DNA of 17,144 nt from Candidatus Kaiserbacteria bacterium (GTDB taxonomy: Bacteria > Patescibacteriota > Minisyncoccia > Phycocordibacterales > Phycocordibacteraceae), in the NCBI GenBank assembly GCA_023267775.1, contig JAHFMQ010000002.1, positions 7,376 through 24,519 on the forward strand. The letters run 5' to 3'. This document shows positions 1-7,662 of the stretch, in pieces. Below the pieces are notes generated by a model. It made no database searches. It saw only the letters and a program-made list of their open reading frames with translations, and was not told the origin of the DNA. Position numbers and translations under genes: made by a program. Each line of letters opens with the position of its first letter. The stretch's first letter is position 1.

Positions 1-378
1 TTTCTGTTGGGTCATCAGCTCTATTTCGGTCGAGCATCTAATACAAGCGGACCAGAACTCTACGTGTTTGATGTGACGAATCCTGCTTCGTCATTGCTCA
101 TCATTGGACAAGGCGAAGTCGGCGCGGACGTTACGACACTTCGCGTGTCCGGTGCGTATGCGTTTATAGGCACCAGTAAATCTGGACAAGAGTTTCAAGT
201 ATGGAATTCCGATTATTCAGCATGGAATCCAAGCGTGTTAAACGCCGGTCGGCTCACGAGCTATTCGTTTGCGCACCTCGCTCCTGCCGGAATGGACCTC
301 GACGGAAACTGGGTATATGCAATTAGCCAATGGTCGAGTGCTCCCGGGGATGTACTCCAAGTCCTTTACGCGCCATGA
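1..378 (+). CDS. C-terminal part of an LVIVD-repeat / beta-propeller-like surface protein (5' truncated by window edge)
   Basis: The reading frame is open from base 1, so the start lies outside the window; about 125 residues are visible. They contain strand-rich units of the type 'ELYVFDVTNPAS...', followed by 'AYAFIGTS' and 'FQVWN', which resemble the LVIVD repeat found in bacterial beta-propeller-like surface proteins. The end, with 'AGMDLDGNWVYAIS', looks like the last blade. The stop codon overlaps the next start in an ATGA arrangement, so the gene is translationally coupled to a prepilin gene. By context it is probably a pilus-associated or pilus-tip protein. Related proteins in such clusters may themselves begin with a prepilin leader, but the N-terminus cannot be seen here. 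Repeat assignment is by eye; function is inferred. Confidence 0.6.
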   Translation, partial: FLLGHQLYFGRASNTSGPELYVFDVTNPASSLLIIGQGEVGADVTTLRVSGAYAFIGTSKSGQEFQVWNSDYSAWNPSVLNAGRLTSYSFAHLAPAGMDLDGNWVYAISQWSSAPGDVLQVLYAP

Positions 379-869
379 TGCAATACCATTCACAAAAAAA
401 TACTCGAGGCTTCACGCTCATGGAGACGCTCATTTACATCGCCATATTTTCTATCCTGATGAGCGGGGCAGTTGTCGGTTCCTACAATCTCCTTGAAGGA
501 GGAAGCCGCAATATGACTGCGACGGGCATTCAAGAGGAGGGAACTTTTCTTAATCGTAAAATTAACTGGGCGCTCACGGGTGCCACTGCCACTGTTGCCT
601 CACCAAGCGGCACCACACTCACTATCACGCGACCAGACCTCGGGTCACAGAGTCCTTTGGTCATTATCGGCAACGGAACATCGATGACTATTACGCGTGG
701 CGCGAGTACCCCGATAGTACTGAACAGTGATCGGTTCCCTGTTGCGGGTCCTTCAAGCGGACATATGTTTTCGATTCAGCCCGCAGCGGCTGGTCGACCT
801 TCCTCGGCCACCGTAAGCTTCCAAATACTCGGGAAACCGTTCCTTTTTAGGACGTACATGAGGCAGTAG
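375..869 (+). CDS. Type IV prepilin-like minor pilin with N-methylation motif
   Basis: This encodes a 164-residue protein starting at the ATG that overlaps the upstream stop; a second ATG follows directly. After a short basic leader (Q-K-N-T-R-G) comes the prepilin peptidase site G|FTLMETLIY with Glu at position 5 of the mature protein, then a continuous hydrophobic helix to about residue 35. The remainder is a small Ser/Thr/Gly-rich globular domain of GspH/GspJ type size. A membrane prepilin peptidase should cleave after the Gly and the protein should join a type IV pilus or pseudopilus. There is no Shine-Dalgarno sequence, so translation is probably coupled to the upstream gene. Position between a propeller-like gene and the giant vWA pilin suggests a minor or tip-complex pilin. 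The pilin class is clear; the exact role is inferred. Confidence 0.85.
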   Translation: MMQYHSQKNTRGFTLMETLIYIAIFSILMSGAVVGSYNLLEGGSRNMTATGIQEEGTFLNRKINWALTGATATVASPSGTTLTITRPDLGSQSPLVIIGNGTSMTITRGASTPIVLNSDRFPVAGPSSGHMFSIQPAAAGRPSSATVSFQILGKPFLFRTYMRQ

Positions 870-883
870 CACCTACACCATAT

Positions 884-3800
884 ATGTACTACGATACCGG
901 CGTGAATAGAGGGAAGACAGTAAATAGCGGATATGTGGCGCTTATGGCGACTATCATTATCTCTATCATTCTTCTCGTTATGGCCGTTGAAGAAGGTCAA
1001 GCCGGATGGCATGCGCGCTTCAACATACTCGGCACTGAAGCAAAAGAACAGGCAAATGCTCTCGCAGAAGGATGCGCCGACCAAGCGCTCGCGGCTATCG
1101 TCACCGATCCTTCCTACGCGGGTAATGCGACAACTACCACGAGCGGTGGGACGTGTCATGTGTTCCCAATTCAATTCAATACGCCTACGACAGGATTCGT
1201 CACTATCAAAACTCAAGCGGAGGTCCGTAGCTCATTTGCCAATCTTGAGATTGCGATGAACATGAATCAGATTCATCTTGGCACGCCGACCCCGGGCAAA
1301 GGAACGTTGATTGTCGTAACGCAGGTGGTAAATGACGGAAGTGGAACTGCTGCTGCAAGCGCGTTTACGATGCATGTCGCGGCAACGAACCCCTCGCAAG
1401 CTTTATTCAGTGGTTCTGACAGTGGTGTTGCCGTTACTGTGGATCCGGGCGCGTATACCGTAACGGAAGATCCACTTTCTGGATACGCGACCACAGTTTC
1501 CACGAATTGTTCAGGCAACATTTCAAACGGACAGTTTAAATTCTGCACAATCACCAACGACGACATCATGACAACGCTTTCGGTCATTGCGAACGTTACC
1601 AACAACGACCTTGGAACTAACGTGCCAGCGGATTTTCCGCTCTTCATTGATGGAGCTCCAGCAACGCTCGGTACCAGATACACCGTTACCAGCGGTTCGC
1701 ACACTGTGAGCGCAACAACACTGAGTGGTTACGCAGTTTCTCCATGGGGCTATGACTGTGCTGTCGGAGGGACAGTTACCGTCAACACGGGCCAAAGCAA
1801 AACTTGCATTATTAATTTTGATGATATTCCGCCGCCGACGCCAGCGTGCGCAGAGACTGTTTCAATTATCGACCGCACGGGGAGCATGTCGTCCTCTGAC
1901 ATGCTGAATGAACGAGCTGCGGTCATTTCTCTCGCCAACTTGTATTCAGCTGTGACGCCGCTTCCTAAAATGGGCGTCGGGAGTATTGGAGGATTGTACG
2001 GAAGCACTCCAGCAGAAGTGCCAGACAACACTCATCCCGTTGTCGGCTGGCTCACAACCACCTACAGCACGATTACGAACGCAATAACTCAGATGACCTC
2101 ATCGAATAGTAGCGTCGGCAGCGATCTCTCTGCGGGTATCACCGTGGCAAATGCTGAACTCAACAGCGTGCGTCACGTTCCTGGTAAACAAAAAGTTTTA
2201 ATTCTAGTGTCGGACGGAGATCCGAACCAGCCGTCAGGAAGTAGCAACTACGACACAGGTTTTCTTTCGGCAACTTCGAGCGCACAAGATGCCGCAGGCA
2301 TTTTCTGGAATAATCCGACCGGTGCATATGCAGACGGTGGGACAGATGCGACCACCACCGTTTCCGGTAGCACGAGCCGTGAACGATTCTTTACGTTTGG
2401 CTTCGGTGGCGGCTCAGGTCTTCCTTCAGGCGCAACCATTAATGGTATTCAGGCGAGCGTAGATGCGTGGAATACCTCCTCTGCGCTCGGTGCTCCGGCT
2501 ACGACAACACTCACACCATCAGCTTCAGGAAGTTTCGATCAATGGACCGCAAACACTGGTACCGATGTCTCTGCAGTTGCATCAAACGATAACGACACAA
2601 GTTACATCGACACTTCTGTAAGCATCAATAGTTTTGTCGTACCGGGCGCTGCAGTACCTGCGGGCTCGGCCATCAACTCAGTCACCATTACCGCAATCGC
2701 CAAAAGCACGGTCGCGGGTGCCATCATGCAGCTCGTTACCGAGAAGGGAGGCGCTCCAAACGTTGGTCCGAACAACACGCTTACCGCAAGCTACGCGACC
2801 TACACGCGCAGCATGACCACCGATCCATCGACGGGGAATCCTTGGACGCTCGCAGAAGTAAATGGATGGACGACACGATTTGGCGTACGTACTACAAATG
2901 CCGCCCAAACCCCGCGCGTGACGCAGTTTTATGTGACAGTGAATTACACGCCGACCGGCTCGACTGGATTTATTTCACCATCGGCGAATTCTTCTGACTC
3001 CGGCGGAAATGGAAATGGTTTTGAGACGAATCCAACCGGCGCATATGCCGATGGAGGATCCAGCGCCCTAAATTCAAATAACACGGGAGACCGTCATCGC
3101 TACTTCAATTATGGCATTTCATTGCCAGGCGGCTCCACGGTTACCGGTATTGAAGTGCGTCCAGACTGGTGGCTCGACAGTACGTCGGGTACAAATAGCG
3201 TTGATCTCGAACTCTCTTGGAATGGAGGAGGGGCGTGGACTGCAAAGAAAAACGATGCGAATGAAACGACGAGCGATACCAATAATAAAATAGTCGGTAG
3301 TACTGCCGATACGTGGGGCAGAGCGTGGTCCGCAGCATCCGATTTCACCAATGCAAATTTCCGCGTCAGAATCACCATGAATTCCTCTTCAAATTCTCGT
3401 GACTTTTCACTTGATTGGCTGCCAGTGAATATTTCATACACGCTTGCATCAGTGAACACTCCCGCACTTGTCCCGACCGCTTCAGGGACCTACCATCAGT
3501 GGACCGCCAACACCGGCACTGACGTCACCGCAGTAACGTCAAACGATAACGACACAAGCTATATCGACAATTCTGTAAGCCTCGATACGTTCGCTGTGCC
3601 AAACGCCGCCGTACCTGCCGGTTCAACCATTAATTCAGTTACTATTTCTACTGTCGCACGAAGCACGACAGCCGGAGCATCACTCCATCTCATCACCGAA
3701 AAGAGTGGAGCCGTTAGTCTCGACCCATCTCCAAAAACGCTCACCACAAGCTACGCTACCTACATGCGTTCTATGACTACCGATCCGTCAACCGGAAGCG

Positions 3801-5377
3801 CGTGGACACTCGCCGAAGTAAATGCGTGGACAACGAAGTTTGGCGTACGGACGATAAACGGCACTCAGACTCCTCGAGTAACTCAACTTTCAGTGTTAGT
3901 GAGTTACACGCCTCCACCACCTGCGACCGCGTGTCAGCTCGGTGTCGATCTCTCCTGGAATGCCGGTTCAAGCTGGTCAAATGAGAAGACTCAAACACTC
4001 ACAAGTACTGAAACGACCTACACACTAGGAAGTTCAAGCGATGACTGGACGGGTTCACACACGTGGGCTCCTAGCGAATTTTCGAACGCCAACTTCCTTG
4101 CGCGTGTACGAGCGATAGATCCGGGAGCTAGTTGTGATAACTCCGCCATCGACCATCTCGACTGGCTACAACTTAAGGTGTTTTACACACAAAACGTGGA
4201 CCCGGTGGTGGCCGCACTTAACGCCGCTGACGCCGCGAAACTCGCAGGGACCAACCTCTTTACCATCCACTTCGGTTCCGATCCCGCTGGATATCCTGGG
4301 AACGAACTTCTCGCAAATCTTGCAAGTGGCCCCACACCAAATACTACATATCCAGGACATCAAAACGGTTCATTCGCAGATCCGGGCGGCGTGACGACGG
4401 GGAATACAGGATTTCTTTCCCCGAACGTTCAGTCTGCGGACACGGGCGGGGATGGGAATGGTTTTGAAGTGAATCCGGCAAATGCTTTTGCCGATGGCCC
4501 CAGCGGGACCTCTGGTGCTGCTCAAAACATCGATGGTGCCGGCGACCGACATCGTTTCTCCGGATATAATCTTACGGTTCCTCCGGGCGGGACGATTACC
4601 GGTATTGAAACTAGACTCGACTGGTGGCTCGACAGTACATCAGGCACGAACAGCATGGACGTCCAACTTTCGTGGGACGGCGGCACATCGTGGACCTCAG
4701 CAAAGAATGATAACAACGAATCAACTAATACATCTAACAGCCGCACCCTCGGCAGTTCCGCAGACACATGGGGGCACGCATGGACAGCCGATCAATTAAG
4801 TAACACGAACTTTCGCGTAAGGCTTACATCAAACTCAACTGTAAGTACGCGTGACTTCTATCTCGATTGGGTGCCGGTGCGTGTCTCCTATTCGGTGAAT
4901 ACCGAAAACGGCGACGGCGACAATTTCTTTCTCGCTCCGACTTCTGCCGATATGCAAGGAATTTTCAACTTCATTGGTCAGCAGGTCTGTCCGGCGCTCT
5001 TGAATCTCGCGCCACCGACTCCACCGACCACTGGCACCATCCTCGTGATCACACAGGTCGTCAATAACAACGGTGGCACAAAGGTTCCTGCTGACTTCAT
5101 TGCAAATATAAGTGCAACGAATCCATCTCAAGTTTCTTTCCCCGGTTCATCTACCGGAGTATCGGTGACGGTAGATCCGGGTGCCTATAGCATTACCGAA
5201 AACAACGTTACTGGATACAACGAAATCCTCGGAGCAACCTGTTCCTCGGCAACTGCAGGAAACATCATTGCTGGTGAGACGCGGGTATGCGTACTTACGA
5301 ATGACGATATTCCGCCACCTCCACCGCCACCAAACTTCAACATAAACACTGGTTCTTGGCAGGAGATTCCGGGATAA
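884..5377 (+). CDS. Giant modular PilX/GspK-like minor pilin carrying a vWA adhesin domain interrupted by nested repeat modules
   Basis: This 1497-residue protein has a pilin-like start (SG|YVALMATIIISIILL, about residues 16-33) followed by the amphipathic 'RFNILGTEAKEQANALAEGC' helix. Position +5 of the putative mature pilin is Met, not Glu, as in tip-located GspK pseudopilins. Residues 139-228 and 229-315 are prealbumin-like beta domains ending in 'TNDDI'/'NFDDI'; a third lies at 1383-1476. A vWA domain begins near residue 322 with a MIDAS-like D330-R-T-G-S334 and continues to 'VLILVSDGDPNQP' (438-450). It resumes at 1105-1148 ('AADAAKLAGTNLFTIHFGSD') and ends at 1346-1372 ('APTSADMQGIFNFIGQQVC'). 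About 650 and 185 residues of repeat modules sit in the two gaps. A Pro-rich tail follows. Likely role: pilus-tip adhesin, analogous to modular vWA pilins of streptococci and to PilY1's vWA domain. The start could alternatively be the GTG at 902. Confidence 0.8.
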   Translation: MYYDTGVNRGKTVNSGYVALMATIIISIILLVMAVEEGQAGWHARFNILGTEAKEQANALAEGCADQALAAIVTDPSYAGNATTTTSGGTCHVFPIQFNTPTTGFVTIKTQAEVRSSFANLEIAMNMNQIHLGTPTPGKGTLIVVTQVVNDGSGTAAASAFTMHVAATNPSQALFSGSDSGVAVTVDPGAYTVTEDPLSGYATTVSTNCSGNISNGQFKFCTITNDDIMTTLSVIANVTNNDLGTNVPADFPLFIDGAPATLGTRYTVTSGSHTVSATTLSGYAVSPWGYDCAVGGTVTVNTGQSKTCIINFDDIPPPTPACAETVSIIDRTGSMSSSDMLNERAAVISLANLYSAVTPLPKMGVGSIGGLYGSTPAEVPDNTHPVVGWLTTTYSTITNAITQMTSSNSSVGSDLSAGITVANAELNSVRHVPGKQKVLILVSDGDPNQPSGSSNYDTGFLSATSSAQDAAGIFWNNPTGAYADGGTDATTTVSGSTSRERFFTFGFGGGSGLPSGATINGIQASVDAWNTSSALGAPATTTLTPSASGSFDQWTANTGTDVSAVASNDNDTSYIDTSVSINSFVVPGAAVPAGSAINSVTITAIAKSTVAGAIMQLVTEKGGAPNVGPNNTLTASYATYTRSMTTDPSTGNPWTLAEVNGWTTRFGVRTTNAAQTPRVTQFYVTVNYTPTGSTGFISPSANSSDSGGNGNGFETNPTGAYADGGSSALNSNNTGDRHRYFNYGISLPGGSTVTGIEVRPDWWLDSTSGTNSVDLELSWNGGGAWTAKKNDANETTSDTNNKIVGSTADTWGRAWSAASDFTNANFRVRITMNSSSNSRDFSLDWLPVNISYTLASVNTPALVPTASGTYHQWTANTGTDVTAVTSNDNDTSYIDNSVSLDTFAVPNAAVPAGSTINSVTISTVARSTTAGASLHLITEKSGAVSLDPSPKTLTTSYATYMRSMTTDPSTGSAWTLAEVNAWTTKFGVRTINGTQTPRVTQLSVLVSYTPPPPATACQLGVDLSWNAGSSWSNEKTQTLTSTETTYTLGSSSDDWTGSHTWAPSEFSNANFLARVRAIDPGASCDNSAIDHLDWLQLKVFYTQNVDPVVAALNAADAAKLAGTNLFTIHFGSDPAGYPGNELLANLASGPTPNTTYPGHQNGSFADPGGVTTGNTGFLSPNVQSADTGGDGNGFEVNPANAFADGPSGTSGAAQNIDGAGDRHRFSGYNLTVPPGGTITGIETRLDWWLDSTSGTNSMDVQLSWDGGTSWTSAKNDNNESTNTSNSRTLGSSADTWGHAWTADQLSNTNFRVRLTSNSTVSTRDFYLDWVPVRVSYSVNTENGDGDNFFLAPTSADMQGIFNFIGQQVCPALLNLAPPTPPTTGTILVITQVVNNNGGTKVPADFIANISATNPSQVSFPGSSTGVSVTVDPGAYSITENNVTGYNEILGATCSSATAGNIIAGETRVCVLTNDDIPPPPPPPNFNINTGSWQEIPG
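1298..1828 (+). repeat. Two tandem prealbumin-like beta domains in the giant pilin
   Basis: Residues 139-228 and 229-315 each start with a strand like 'GTLIVVTQVVND' or 'TTLSVIANVTNN', contain a 'GAYTVTE'- or 'GSHTVSA'-like strand and end in '(C)xITNDDI' or 'CIINFDDI'. A third copy lies at 5030-5311 on the far side of the vWA region. They look like stalk or spacer domains. The lysine usually needed for a CnaB isopeptide bond is not evident in the first strand. Confidence 0.6.
2252..2473 (+). repeat. Module B, copy 1, N-terminal half (split)
   Basis: Residues 457-530 ('DTGFLSATSSAQDAAG', then 'NPTGAYADGG', then 'SGATINGIQASVDAW') match the first half of the complete B modules at 2960-3445 and 4403-4897. 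The copy stops at the point where those copies read 'GIEVRPDWWLDSTSGTNS'. Its second half appears only at 3929-4189. Confidence 0.65.
2492..2956 (+). repeat. Module A, copy 1 (giant pilin)
   Basis: Residues 537-691 form a beta-rich module with hallmark segments 'QWTANTGTDV', 'SNDNDTSYID', 'VPAGSAINSVTI', 'SMTTDPSTG' and 'GVRTTNAAQTPRVTQ'. About two thirds of residues are identical by eye to copy 2 at 3455-3913, with the DNA clearly diverged, so it is an old duplication. Confidence 0.75.
2960..3445 (+). repeat. Module B, copy 2 (complete)
   Basis: Residues 693-854 run from 'STGFISPSANSSDSGGNG' through 'NPTGAYADGG', 'GDRHRYFNYG', 'DWWLDSTSGTNS', 'LSWNGGGAWT', 'NANFRVRI' and 'DFSLDWLPVNISYT'. 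This copy and 4403-4897 define the full extent of the module. The pattern suggests a jelly-roll-like beta-sandwich, but the family is not identified. Confidence 0.75.
3455..3913 (+). repeat. Module A, copy 2 (giant pilin)
   Basis: Residues 858-1010 repeat the landmarks of copy 1: 'QWTANTGTDV', 'SNDNDTSYID', 'SMTTDPSTG', 'TLAEVNAWTTKFGVRT' and 'QTPRVTQ'. It ends in a Pro-rich hinge just before the second half of split module B1. Confidence 0.75.
3929..4189 (+). repeat. Module B, copy 1, C-terminal half (split)
   Basis: Residues 1016-1102 ('GVDLSWNAGSSW', 'GSSSDDWTGSHTW', 'FSNANFLARVRA', 'DHLDWLQLKVFYT') align with the second half of the complete B modules. Joined to 2252-2473 they would rebuild one B module. 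The vWA sequence resumes immediately afterwards. Confidence 0.65.
4403..4897 (+). repeat. Module B, copy 3 (complete, second vWA insertion)
   Basis: Residues 1174-1338 repeat the full B module ('NTGFLSPNVQSADTGGDG', 'GDRHRFSGYN', 'LDWWLDSTSGTNS', 'LSWDGGTSW', 'DFYLDWVPVRVSYS'). It lies between the vWA segment ending 'LLANLASG' and the last vWA helix 'ADMQGIFNFIGQQ'. Confidence 0.75.
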
Positions 5378-5500
5378 CTGGAGTCCTTGCGGAGAAGCGA
5401 CGGGTGTAGTAGGGTTCCGTCAGCAATGAGCTCTAGCTCGTAAAGGGGAAGGGAATTGGGGGCCGTTGTGAAGAATTTACTTAATAAATAACAGATTAAA

Positions 5501-5992
5501 ATGAAGTTACTTAGCAAGAAAGCACGAGGGTTCACACTCATCGAAATTCTCGTCGTTATTGGTATCATCGCGATTTTGGCGGCTATCGTTATCGTCGCTA
5601 TCAATCCAGCAAAGCAATTTGCCCAGGCTCGCAACACCCAGCGAGAATCGAATATAAATTCGATTCTTAATGCTGTAGGGCAAAACCTTGCGGACAATAA
5701 AGGTGTCTTTGGTGGTGTTTGTGCAACGACACTTCCTGTGAACACTGCAAGTTCCAGCATCATTACAGGTGCAGGAGGTACCCTTCCAGCAGGTGACCCT
5801 GCCGACACAAAAGATTTGTCCTGTCTGACTCCGACGTACATTCCTTCGTTTCCGACCGATCCCACTGTAGCTTCGGGCGGTTATACTGGATATACACTTA
5901 GTGTTGACTCGGTAGGCCGTGTTCTGGTTTGTGCCCCAGCTTCAAACGAGGCAGCTCTTGGAACTCCAGCAGCTATCTGCGTTAAGCGCTAA
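5501..5992 (+). CDS. Type IV prepilin (probable major pilin)
   Basis: This 163-residue protein has a classic class III signal: MKLLSKKARG|FTLIEILVV with Glu at +5. A long hydrophobic helix follows, then 'AINPAKQFAQARNTQR', a signature common in Parcubacteria-type pilins. The mature protein would be about 153 residues. The C-terminal half has four Cys residues (in 'GGVCAT', 'LSCLTP', 'LVCAPA' and 'AICVKR') that could form two disulfides across the D-region. It is separated from the giant pilin by 123 bp and is followed by a strong intrinsic terminator, so it is probably the last gene of the pilus module and may be transcribed separately at high level. A weak TTGTGA-N17-TAACAG lies 6 nt before the ATG. 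Prepilin identity is certain; 'major' is inferred from size, motif quality and terminator. Confidence 0.92.
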   Translation: MKLLSKKARGFTLIEILVVIGIIAILAAIVIVAINPAKQFAQARNTQRESNINSILNAVGQNLADNKGVFGGVCATTLPVNTASSSIITGAGGTLPAGDPADTKDLSCLTPTYIPSFPTDPTVASGGYTGYTLSVDSVGRVLVCAPASNEAALGTPAAICVKR

Positions 5993-6017
5993 AGAATTTT
6001 CTTAACAGGAAACAACA

Positions 6018-6044
6018 AAAAACCCCGCTTTGCGGGGTTTTTGT
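6018..6044 (+). terminator. Intrinsic terminator after the pilin gene
   Basis: An 11-bp perfect stem (6018-6028 with 6032-6042, core CCCCGC/GCGGGG) has a TTT loop and is followed by a T-rich tract. It is flanked by A-tract and T-tract, so it could also act on the minus strand. Confidence 0.92.
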
Positions 6045-6082
6045 TTTGGTTTTTGACAAATTTTAGAAACATTATGAATCGC

Positions 6083-6111
6083 TTGACTTCACATCAAAAG
6101 GGGAGTATAGC
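6083..6111 (+). promoter_or_regulatory. Putative sigma70-type promoter for the 6205 gene
   Basis: TTGACT, a 17-nt spacer, then TATAGC. The predicted start near 6118 gives a leader of about 87 nt containing a short hairpin (CCGCTT-T-AAGCGG). It is the best -35/-10 pair in the gap between the pilin terminator and the next gene. A second TTGACA at 6053-6058 has no well-placed -10. Confidence 0.5.
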
Positions 6112-6204
6112 AAGAGGGTACACATCGGTTGGAAGGGTGTTCCGTGATACAGAATGTGCAAAAAACGTCCGCTTTAAGCGGTATTATTCATCTTTTTATA
6201 ACGT

Positions 6205-7572
6205 ATGGTTATCTCGCATTCACATGTAAAAACCGTTCTCGTCAAAAGTACTGCAGTTGTGCAGGCGCTTTTCCTCATCGCTGGGGCGGCGTTCCCTCTT
6301 ACAGCCATTGCAGGCGGAAACAAAGCATCCGTCGTTTCCACGAAGATCGTCTGTACTAACGAAAGTGACCTCCCAAACTGGGGAGCAGGTAGCGCAAATA
6401 TCACGTCTTCGACAGCATCGAATTTCCTTGCGGCGCATCCGAGCTGTCATGCGCAGTCCGGCTGGATGTTTGAATGGGCTTCTCACAGCGTTTCTAATCC
6501 TGGCGACAGCGTAGGTGCGGCTGGTGGATCATGGACAGCCTTCGGACCGACTAACGGCAGCGGTGTCGCGACGACTGACTTCCCATCAACGAACTCGAAC
6601 ACGCTCACATGGTTCCGCGAACAGTTCCAGAGCGGCTATGTTCCGTTTACTGGCGTTAACACAACACAGAGCGTCTCTGCAGAAATGTACTGTGCTGATG
6701 ACGTCTTAAACTACGACAACTACGATTCTATTAAGGGAGCGCAAAATAATCACACATATTACTGCATAGCGTTCAATGCGCTTGTGCCGACGCCAACACC
6801 TACTCCGACTCCTACTGCGACCCCTACGCCAGAGCCAACCTGCATACCAACCCCAACCCCTGAACCGACAACCACTCCCACACCAACTCCAGAGCCCACA
6901 GTAACGCCAGAGCCTACGGTAACTCCTGAGCCAACGCCGACACCGGAGCCTACCGAGACGCCAACTCCAACCCCAACCCCTGAACCTACAGCCACTCCGA
7001 CCCCTACGCCAACCCCTGAGCCAACAGTAACTCCGACTCCTACACCGGAACCGACCGTTACACCAGAACCAACTATCACTCCTGAACCGACCGCAACTCC
7101 TACACCGGAGCCGACTCCTGAGCCGACCGCAACTCCAGACCCAAGTCAGGTGCCGGGGAATGGCAACAGTAGCAGCTCAAGCGCCCCCGTTCTTCCAGGC
7201 ACCGGTAGCAGCAGACACGGCCACAGTTCAAACAACGTGAGCGGAGAAGTTCTTGGCGCTTCCTGCAGCATCTACATGGGTCATCCTCTCCGCATGGGTG
7301 ACTCCAACAATAATCCCGATCAGGTGACGAAACTCCAACAATTCTTGGTAAAAGAAGGATTCACTTTTGTTCCTGTTGACGGCATCTTTGGTCCAGAGAC
7401 GTTTGAAGCGGTGAAAGCTTTCCAAAGCAAATATGCCGATGATATTTTGAAGCCATGGGGCCTTACGAGGCCGACCGGCATCGTCTACGTGACGACTCTC
7501 CGCAAGATAAATCTTCTTGGGTGCTCCAGCCTCTTGCTCCCGTTCCCAGCCCTCATTCCTTGGGCACGGTAA
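6205..7572 (+). CDS. Secreted surface protein: N-terminal Cys-containing domain, Pro/Thr/Glu linker, C-terminal peptidoglycan-binding-like domain
   Basis: This 455-residue protein starts with a signal peptide (hydrophobic core about residues 15-32, likely cleavage after 'LTAIA'). Residues about 40-192 form a domain with '[11 protein letters not shown]', 'HPSC', 'SGWMFEW', 'YCADDV' and 'YYCIAF'. It resembles an uncharacterised domain seen in CPR secreted proteins; no function is known. Residues 195-313 are a PTP/EPT linker. Residues about 350-440 begin with 'GEVLGASC' and carry a PG_binding_1-like helical pattern ('[14 protein letters not shown]', '[17 protein letters not shown]'). Cys354 and Cys440 bracket this domain and may pair. 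The short hydrophobic C-terminal tail ([11 protein letters not shown]) is odd. The protein is probably tethered to the cell wall by the C-terminal domain, with the N-terminal domain displayed. No Shine-Dalgarno sequence is visible; ATG at 6205 is chosen because it keeps the signal peptide. Confidence 0.8.
   Translation: MVISHSHVKTVLVKSTAVVQALFLIAGAAFPLTAIAGGNKASVVSTKIVCTNESDLPNWGAGSANITSSTASNFLAAHPSCHAQSGWMFEWASHSVSNPGDSVGAAGGSWTAFGPTNGSGVATTDFPSTNSNTLTWFREQFQSGYVPFTGVNTTQSVSAEMYCADDVLNYDNYDSIKGAQNNHTYYCIAFNALVPTPTPTPTPTATPTPEPTCIPTPTPEPTTTPTPTPEPTVTPEPTVTPEPTPTPEPTETPTPTPTPEPTATPTPTPTPEPTVTPTPTPEPTVTPEPTITPEPTATPTPEPTPEPTATPDPSQVPGNGNSSSSSAPVLPGTGSSRHGHSSNNVSGEVLGASCSIYMGHPLRMGDSNNNPDQVTKLQQFLVKEGFTFVPVDGIFGPETFEAVKAFQSKYADDILKPWGLTRPTGIVYVTTLRKINLLGCSSLLLPFPALIPWAR
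6787..7143 (+). repeat. Low-complexity Pro-Thr-Pro/Glu-Pro-Thr coding repeat
   Basis: About 119 codons consist almost only of Pro, Thr and Glu, with occasional Ala and Val, in imperfect units of 2-4 residues ([14 protein letters not shown]). Codon choice varies between units. This is an extended, possibly O-glycosylated wall-spanning linker. Such DNA is prone to slippage, so its length may vary between strains or assemblies. Confidence 0.9.
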
Positions 7573-7586
7573 TCGTTCATGAACAT

Positions 7587-7628
7587 CATCACCCCGCAAC
7601 GCTTTTCAAAAAGCGTTGCGGGGTGATG
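7587..7628 (+). terminator. Long perfect hairpin (19-bp stem) without T-tract
   Basis: 7587-7605 pairs perfectly with 7610-7628 around a TCAA loop; the core is CACCCCGCAACGC. It lies between the 6205 gene and the CAP gene. A T-tract is missing on both strands, so termination would have to be atypical. It could instead protect mRNA 3' ends. Confidence 0.5.
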
Positions 7629-7642
7629 TGTGTAGTACGCGG

Positions 7643-7648
7643 TACAAT
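7643..7648 (+). promoter_or_regulatory. Putative -10 element for the CAP gene
   Basis: TACAAT lies 14 nt before the ATG at 7663, implying a very short leader of about 8 nt. A convincing -35 at 17 nt is not seen; the upstream DNA is the long hairpin. Confidence 0.3.
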
Positions 7649-7662
7649 GTAGCGACAATCCT

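Noticed and set aside
330..374. Earlier non-ATG start for the first prepilin
   Set aside because: It would add a Cys-containing, non-leader-like extension; ATG 375 gives a normal short basic prepilin leader and an ATGA coupling.
5185..5865. 226-codon open frame on the minus strand overlapping the giant pilin end and the next pilin
   Set aside because: It lies antisense to two certain pilin genes, and its sequence mirrors their hydrophobic and Pro/Gly codons. No family or start signal is seen.
6759..7079. Minus-strand frame of Gly-Val-Ser repeats
   Set aside because: It is the complement of the Pro/Thr/Glu linker codons; a low-complexity artefact, not a repeat protein.
6787..7143. CRISPR-like or satellite repeat
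   Set aside because: Units are imperfect, 6-12 nt and in frame; there are no unique spacers of constant length. It is a coding linker.
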